Below are positions 56,887-64,000 of a DNA stretch of 64,000 nt, piece after piece (the stretch's first letter is position 1; every line of letters begins with the position of its first letter). Source of the DNA: Hydractinia symbiolongicarpus. Taxonomy: Eukaryota > Cnidaria > Hydrozoa > Anthoathecata > Hydractiniidae. Made by a program: the position numbers and the translations under genes. The stretch is taken from contig NC_079879.1 of assembly GCF_029227915.1 (NCBI RefSeq), positions 12,462,001-12,526,000 of the forward strand. Direction: 5' to 3'. The notes beneath the pieces were generated by a model, which was not told the origin of the DNA, ran no database searches, and saw only the letters and a program-made list of their open reading frames with translations.

Positions 56887-59149
56887 ACCTTCAATCTACA
56901 TTCGCTCGGCGTTCATTTTTTTAAATAATGAAACAATATTCAGCAACCTTTCCCAACAAACTATCTGATGCTGATTAATTAAGTCTCAAATGATCCTCCA
57001 TTATAGAAAACTTCATAGATTGTTATTAAACAATTGATATTTTATACTCTTAGCCTTTTACTTTGTGTTTAGTACTCTACTGTGAGTTCCTGTGTTATGA
57101 TAGTTATCCTTTTTAAGCAATTTAGTTTGGTGCGGTTGTCTATACCATGGCAAACAACTCTGTTTGTGAGTGACCACGGTAAAATATACAGTATGAATTA
57201 ATGGCCCCTTAACTCACCGCTGGAGGCAAAAAAGAAGGTGAGATAACTCTTGTACACGCCTAACTGGCTGGCCATCTCCAAAGGCTTTCAGTCTGTCTAG
57301 CCATAAATTTGGCCAGGAGACCCAGCGTTGTCCCTTCAAACCACCCTTATAATCATTTTTTCTTTCTCTATAAAAGAAAGCTTAAATAACTAGGCCAGCC
57401 ATAAATTATAATATGAAATGTTGTGGAAGGTTGAGCTGGGTATCCTGGCTACAGCCTCTGCTGTCTAGTGTAAGTGGCGGCTTCTCAAGTTTGTAGATAC
57501 CGATGATGGCGTAAATAAATAAATCTTAGTGTTATATTTCCTTGTCTGAAAACAGGGTAGAGGGTGGGGAACAAGGATGCAGTAGTCCGTAAACCGCGGA
57601 GCGCCCTGCAGTGCAGCGGATAGACGCAGAAGCGATGCGCTCCGCCCTGACATGGTCACCAGGTCTCTACATTATATGGATTCTTGGATCTCCTGAAAAA
57701 ATCATCATTATATCCATTTTTTATACATATGGTCAATATATCAATATTTAGAAGCCCGTTCATTCCAGTGCATATGGACATAATATCCATTCTACATTAT
57801 CGATATATTGTCCGTTTTTTATAGTGAGGATGTTGTAAAAACAAAGCCCTTAGAAGTCAAAAAAGTCATAACGAGGACATTTTAAACCTTGTCAAAACCC
57901 AACCCAACAACTTTACTATTTAAATCTGACTGTTCAAATCTTCGTTGTCCAACCATTAACTTTTGATTAATCACGATAGAAAATTCGAAGAGCTTAAATT
58001 TCTGATTTGTTTCCATTTTAAAAAAGCTGCAAAAGATAAATAAGAATTTCATCCATATCGTTACTTATCGGTACTGGCATGGATAGAACTTGATGATGTG
58101 GTTACAAAAGATTGCGTAACAAAGCGTACGGCGGTTCTTATTATTAATGGCAATTAAAAATAATTAAAATACCCCGATATCGAATTGAACCTTCGATTTT
58201 TTTGTAGATTAATGGAGCTTATTCTGTTCACCGCAATTTTGCACACAAAGAGACGGAAAAAGGGTATAACTGTATGAATTTTAAATTTTGAATTGATTTG
58301 GATTATTGTTTGTTGCAGTATGAAACTAATTACTGCACACCATGTTGTTCTTCCATTTGAACTACCACCTTCAAAGATGGATTGGATTCGAACCAATAAC
58401 TTTCATGGTTTTACAACAATAGACATTTGCTTGGAATTAACAAAATTCAATGTCACTTCAAATAAAAACACATCATAAAGCTTGTTGTTACAAAATTAAT
58501 TGTGAGTTAAAAACCCTAGCTAAGTATTACAGGTTTATTGAAACTGTTGTCTCCTTGAATTAACAAACTTTAGACTTTGCCAAAGTTTTTATTAAAGTAA
58601 AGGGTGTAGCCAGCTATTTGAAAACTTTTGTTGCAGCCAACTGGTATTCGGCTATTTTTGCTTTTTAGGCAAATTTTTAAAAAAATTCACGTTAATTTAA
58701 ATACAACCTAGACCCGGGACGACGTTGTACTTATGAAACATAATACAAGTTAACCTGGGAAGAGGTCAGGGAAGGGCAACAAAAAGTTAGTATGTATCAC
58801 CATGCTCGACAGCATGACTACATGTATTAATGTAACTGTTTCTCTTTTATTACTTGCAGAGTAATGAATTACCCAATGGGTTATAGCATATGCTTGCCAT
58901 TTATAAAACAACGCCTCCATCCATGATCGTACGCATTTAATATTTTGCAACGTGAAATTCATCCTTGAACAAAATTTAAAATTTTAGGCCTACTAAATAT
59001 CTTGAATTAACATTTAAGGTCGATTTTGATCACATGAAACGTGTACAACTGTTCTAAATTTTAACGAGCTTGTTCGAAAACGCATGCTGTACAAAAAAGC
59101 AAGGGGAAACTTCATTCTAGTCAATACACAAGCAAGCGAACTGAATTAA
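56887..59149. other. Gene-free region with a GC-richer patch
   Basis: No gene is certain. 57560-57660 is GC-rich relative to its surroundings (GCGCCCTGCAGTGCAGCGGA). A plus-strand frame from about 58320 follows an acceptor-like TTGTTTGTTGCAG and reads LPFELPPSKMDWIRTNNFHG before stopping at 58476. This could be a terminal exon, but it is unsupported by any partner. Confidence 0.35.
57690..57845. repeat. Dispersed palindromic ATGGATAT repeat, copy 2
   Basis: Shares the ordered motifs of 1211-1340 (ATTATATCCATTTTT, GTGCATATGGACATAATATCC, CATTATCGATATA). No terminal structure is identified. Confidence 0.5.
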
Positions 59150-60430
59150 GTAATAGGGGAAGATGTCCTATTAGGGTAAATATTTAGGCAAGTAGCCAGG
59201 CCCATCCATACCTACACATACAATACTAAAAACAAAATTTAGGAAACTATTCCCGCAATAAATACGATATTGAATGTATTGTGAAGCTAAACAAGGAAAA
59301 GCTTATTCTGATTAAAAAACAATTAGACAAGTAGCGAAACCTATCAATTCATCATTAAAAAAGTATTTTGGGGAATAACCTTACGCAATATAAAAAAAGA
59401 ACAGAATAAAAAAACGTCAAACGATCACTTTTTTCTATTCAAAAATCGAAAGGGCGAGTAGCACACGCGTGCGTATATCATTGCATGTGCATACATCAAA
59501 GATTTTGTTAAAGCTCTCTCGCACCAAATGAAATGTTCAATGTTCTAGTAAGCAAATAAAAAAACCTTTCTTCTACTCTGTAAACAGGCAAGGGAGCAAA
59601 AGATCCTGCAATACAACCTAACAAAGAGATCTGATAAAAACGACATCGCGAAAGGTGAAGTATTAAATCTCTTGGTCGGCCAATTCGAGACTTTATTTCA
59701 CTCAGAAAACAGGCACGAGAGTGCGAGACCCATCCATACATCATTTAAAATGAGAATTTTGAAGTTGCTTTTCACGCTGAATAAAAAGTTAGATATCCAT
59801 CCATACACTACTAAAAAGGAGATTTAGATAATATCAGATGTCCTAACATGTGAATTCACAGGAAGACTTTATCCCACTCAGTAAGAAGCAGGAACGGGGG
59901 AGACTGATTCATACCACCATACAATATTAAAAGGATATTTTGCAAAACCTTCCTTCAGGCGGAAAAAACATACAGCATGTCGTAGCAGACCTGTGTATAC
60001 AACATTAGTTCTCCTCAGTAAACAACCAAGAAAATGAGAGATCCATCCATACCTTATAAAAATAGAGATTCTATCGATATACATGCATCATTTAAAAAAC
60101 GCATTTTTTTAATTTACCCTTCTCGCAAATTAAAATATTCAGCACGCCAACCTGGTAGAAAACTTTATGCTAGACACTAAACAAGGAGTGATGTTTGATG
60201 CCCATCCATACACCACTAAGAAGGAGATTTTGGAAAAAAGTCGCAAATACGCTTGTACGAAATAATAAATTAGATGTTCTAACAGCTCAATTCATGGAAT
60301 ACTTTATTTTTTATCTTAACACAGTAAGTTTGCTGGAATGTGGGACACCTATACATACATTTATCAAAGGAGAGATATTAAAACAAACAGTAGATTTGGA
60401 TAACTATCCATACACAAATAAAAACGATAT
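59150..60430 (-). repeat. Degenerate tandem repeat, unit about 120-160 bp
   Basis: On the minus strand an AATCTCCTTTTTAGTAGTGT stretch followed by ATGGATGG, then ATAAAGTCTTCC and GTTAGGACATCTAA recurs. The CCATCCATAC anchors on the plus strand lie near 59201, 59727, 59795, 60044 and 60203, with weaker ones between. The array is old, with many indels. Open frames inside it (for example 59508-59744 and 59878-60084) are by-products. Confidence 0.6.
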
Positions 60431-63400
60431 TTTAGAAAAATAATTGTGTGTCATGTTTTTTTTGCTGTTTATAGGAAGCAGTGTAATTTGATTTTGAACT
60501 TTTAATATTTTTAAAACTAAAACCTCATGACAACAATGATAAAAAAGTATATGGACTTTTTTGTTCGTAGCTGTTAGAAAAACTAATATTGCTAATATTT
60601 ATAGGACACATTTTAATAGCAGACGATGTTTTATACTGTATAAATATTCATTATAAATAAATGAATGAATAAAAAATGAATAAATAAATAAATAAACTAT
60701 TCGGAGGAACATAGTTATTAATATAGTGTAACTAGCTATATAAAATTGAGTTATGACTGCATCTTTCACGTTTTACCGGCAATGTTAATTGTCTACATTT
60801 ATAACGACGATATGGTTGCTACGAAGTTAAGTTATATTGCGCTGTACAAGGCCTGTTCTTAAAGCTCTCTAGCCATTGAACGCTACGACTTTCTCATAAC
60901 CGGTTGAAAATAGCTATTAGTTAATAATAGGGTAAATCGAATTTGATTTAGCTAATATTGCGTGTATTTCGACTCCTAAAAAGAAATAGTACTGTAGCAT
61001 TTTTTTTCCAAAACAGGAAAATTTGTTGAGTTATTTCTAAAAGGTTTTTTAGTAACACTAATTGACCAAGGCAGTTCACAAGATAGCGTATAGCTCTGAA
61101 TAGACCATTTCGGAGATTATGCGCCATTATGAATTTGCGGAACTCGGTGGTGCAAGTTGAACTTTGGACTTCACGTTTATTCAGTCATTTGCCTTGCAAA
61201 ACTGCTGGCGGCAGGACAGTTTTGATTTTTGATATCTGTTTTTATCTTTGTGATACTAATTTTATGATATATATTTTGAAAAAAACTTTTATTAGGCACT
61301 TATTTGTACTTTTAATTTCTTTTTGTACAATAAAGGCAACTTAATATATCCTAAAAGCCTTTAAACTAGCTAGCTAGCTAGAGGTCTCACAAAAATGCTT
61401 TTAGGACACTGTACTGTAGCTAGCTATAAGGCTGTAATTAGTAATTAATGCTTGGTTAAAGGTAACTTCATTTTATATTTAGATATTTAAAATTGTGTAG
61501 CTACTTTGTGCATTATAAACATATTGGCATTGGATTTTAAACTTGGATTATACTTTACTTTAGAGAGAAATTTTTGATTTTGGAAATACCTTACTGGATT
61601 TGGACTTAAACTATGTTTTTGGATTTGTAAAGAAATGTTTAGGTTGTAATATTTGTAAAGATCTAGAGAGTTATAATCCATTGTCAAAATACTTGTCAAA
61701 ACTCTATAGTGTTATTTATTCTTAAAGTGAAACTTAAGCTCGCAAAATAATCTGGCTTCTTTTCTATAACGGATGTAAAAATTTTCAATACACTGCCCAT
61801 AGAGATACGGTAACAGGTTCAGTCGCAGATTTTAGGAATAGAGTCATGAGTCATTTTAATTGCAAATAATTTTTATTATTTTAATATTTTTATAATTTTG
61901 TTTCTCGGTGTATGTTTGAACCTTGATTCGTCTACTTAAACACTCCTATCTTTGAGTCTTTCAAGAGTGGTATTAGAAAGAATACCTGTCTTTCTTCTCT
62001 GCTTTCGCTATTGCCCTATAATTTTTTTGTACGCTTCTCTTATTGAAAAATATCAAAAAGGGAGAAATGAGTTTAGTTTACAGACTAAAGTGTTATTCAA
62101 TTTTTTGTTTTTCTATGTTATTTGTTTCAGTCACAATGTATATTTTACATGATTTTTTGTTATATATACGTATGTCTTTGTCGGTTTCTTTATCAGAACA
62201 CGCAATTATAGCAGTAACTTATTACTAAAGTGTAAATCTTTATGATAAATAAATAAATTACTCTGTGAAGCTTGTTTGAATTATTGGCATAAGTTCCATA
62301 GCAGAAAAAGCTATTAATTATTAATATGAGGGGTGGTAATAAATTGAAATGGGTCATAAAATTTTTCGAAATTTGGTGTTGCTTGTTCAATTTTTCAACA
62401 CAAGTCAATAATAAAAAAAGGTAGGAAATTAGCTCACTGAAGAGAGAGGGGTATTTCAACTGGCAATATTACCTGTACATATAATGTGACCCTCCTGAAA
62501 GTCAATATACTGAATATAAATTTGACTACTTATTTGAATAATTATGGTATCAAGTTAGCAATATCTCTACACTGTCTCAACTTAACAAGGATTGTCCAGA
62601 TTTCAGACATTTCTAGCCTAGTTAACTAAGTTTTCTTCGAGATATTAAAATTGAGTTTCTTATTTAATAATTTTCCAGTGCAAAACCGAATTAAAATCAA
62701 CCAATAAACATAAAGTCAGCATGACCACATCTAACATTAAAGATTTCTCAATACTGATCACGTGAGCAAAAAACAATAGAATTTCTTGCCTTAAAGTATT
62801 CACAAATTTCTTTCATACAAGACAAAAAATATCTTCTGAGCAATTGTATTTCAATTGGCATAACTGGTATTTTATTTAATAAAGCATGTTAACATCAAAG
62901 ATAAATGTATCATAAATGTAAAAAATAACTTTTTAAGACAAAGCATTCTTACTACAAAGTGAGCACACAACACTATTCTTCTTGCTTTAAAAAATAAGAT
63001 TAAAATAATTCGTTAACAAAATTCAATCTAGCTCAGGCTACAAAAAGTTAATTATATGCTTAACTCAGATATCTTTGAAAAGATGCCATACACTGCCTCT
63101 TTTTTCAACAATAAATGCAAATGCACTAGCTCTTTTGGAACATGTATTCAGTATGGAATTAGCTACCTTTCATGTTGATAGAAAATATATTTAAAAAAAG
63201 TATTCTGTTTATATAAAAAATCAACTCTGGCCTACTTTTCACCACATCAGATTTTAAAAACTAACGTTTTTCTCAAAAAAATATTTTAATTTTTTTATAA
63301 AATTATTATTCAACAGATAACCGAAAAAAACATATCAATTTAAACTTTTTAATAGCAAATTTCCAGAGTTAATGTATACTATTAATAGCATGGCTTTATT

Positions 63401-64000
63401 ACGTATTATGACGTTTAACAGTTAAAAATTTATTGTTGCCAGAAATTGTATCCTGGAAGAATCAATTTTTATATGAAAATTATACCAATAATCATAATTT
63501 TCCTCAAAAAATTACTTTTTGGTCTTATAACAGCAGATCACTGAGAATTTACACAACTAAAAATCTTGTGGTAACATTTTTAAAATTAAAAATCTTGATT
63601 TTGTAAACATTATATGCACAAATTCTAAAAAATTATAAAAAAAAATTAAAAGTAATTGGAAATTTCATTTTTTTTAAAACATCTATGGACACGCTGCGTA
63701 CAAAAAAAGAATTGAATGGAGCAAAAGATCGAAATGGAACTGAAGTTTAAAAAAAATGTCTTTTAGTAAAAAACACAATCGTTACGGAGAAAATATCACT
63801 TGCCGTAAAAATATAGTCTGCGGCCATGTGGAGGGGCGGATGGACATAGCAAACAAAATAGTAGATGATCACAGTGAATACAACATGGTATGACATAGCC
63901 CTCCCTTTGTCATGTATTCCTGCAGTATATATTTGCTATAGGTTACTTCTAACGACAAAGCAATGTGTTTCGTTAATATATTAACACTTTTAAACCACTC
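60431..64000. other. Gene-free AT-rich region
   Basis: No gene is recognised. 60655-60700 is an (AATA/AATG)n microsatellite of the kind that ends non-LTR elements. 61130-61345 ends in TACAATAAAGG and might be a retroelement or transcript 3-prime end. CTAG-rich runs occur at 61366-61382 and 61418-61426. The last 2 kb is plain AT-rich sequence. Confidence 0.4.

Noticed and set aside
58384-58396. Perfect tRNA B-box sequence GGTTCGAATCC on the minus strand
   Set aside because: No A box at tRNA distance and no acceptor stem pairing. It may be chance or a lone SINE fragment.

Overview
The window is about two-thirds A+T, with introns bounded by GT/AG, short exons, many decayed transposable elements and long gene-free stretches. 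This is animal nuclear DNA. The element mix (CR1-like retroelement with an N-terminal 2A peptide, Penelope-like, DIRS-like, pogo-like and Helitron-like pieces) and a STAND-type NACHT gene suggest an invertebrate. A cnidarian, probably a hydrozoan, is my best guess, but that is inference.

Two host genes can be modelled. On the minus strand at 36785-27864 lies an 11-exon gene whose splice phases all agree. It gives a 937-residue protein with a DUF4062-type N-terminal domain, a NACHT-type P-loop NTPase, a helical arm and a cysteine-rich, probably zinc-binding C-terminus in place of the usual WD40 or TPR repeats. On the minus strand at 9238-8473 lies a 3-exon gene for a 91-residue secreted six-cysteine peptide whose first coding exon is only the ATG. 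Other host candidates (a signal-peptide ORF at 3.4 kb, one isolated exon at 55.8 kb, an ORF at 45.3 kb) are weak.

Layout: 1-3.6 kb, block A of a diverged duplication; 6.5-7.1 kb, a 530-bp GAA array; 8.5-9.2 kb, the six-cysteine gene; 11.9-12.1 kb, a relative of the block A repeat; 13.5-17.4 kb, an almost complete CR1-like retrotransposon on the minus strand, broken by one internal TAG; 18.0-19.7 kb, block B; 20.0 and 20.5 kb, a MITE and a 40-bp Helitron-like element; 22.8-23.6 kb, a pogo-like element with perfect ends; 23.7-24.9 kb, a DIRS-like remnant and an AGTCGGCAAAAA repeat; 27.5 kb, a second Helitron-like element; 27.7-37.0 kb, the STAND gene; 37.0-43.6 kb, a 6.5-kb array of a 30-bp minisatellite directly upstream of that gene; 46.9-48.2 kb, inverted repeats and DNA-transposon debris; 50.5-51.2 kb, degenerate repeats and a SINE-like piece; 51.7-53.6 kb, a decayed Penelope-like element; 53.9-54.4 and 59.2-60.4 kb, degenerate tandem repeats; the rest is gene-free AT-rich sequence.

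No operon-like organisation or shared pathway links the genes. The STAND protein fits a ligand- or damage-triggered signalling ATPase, as known relatives do, but its trigger and output are not visible here.
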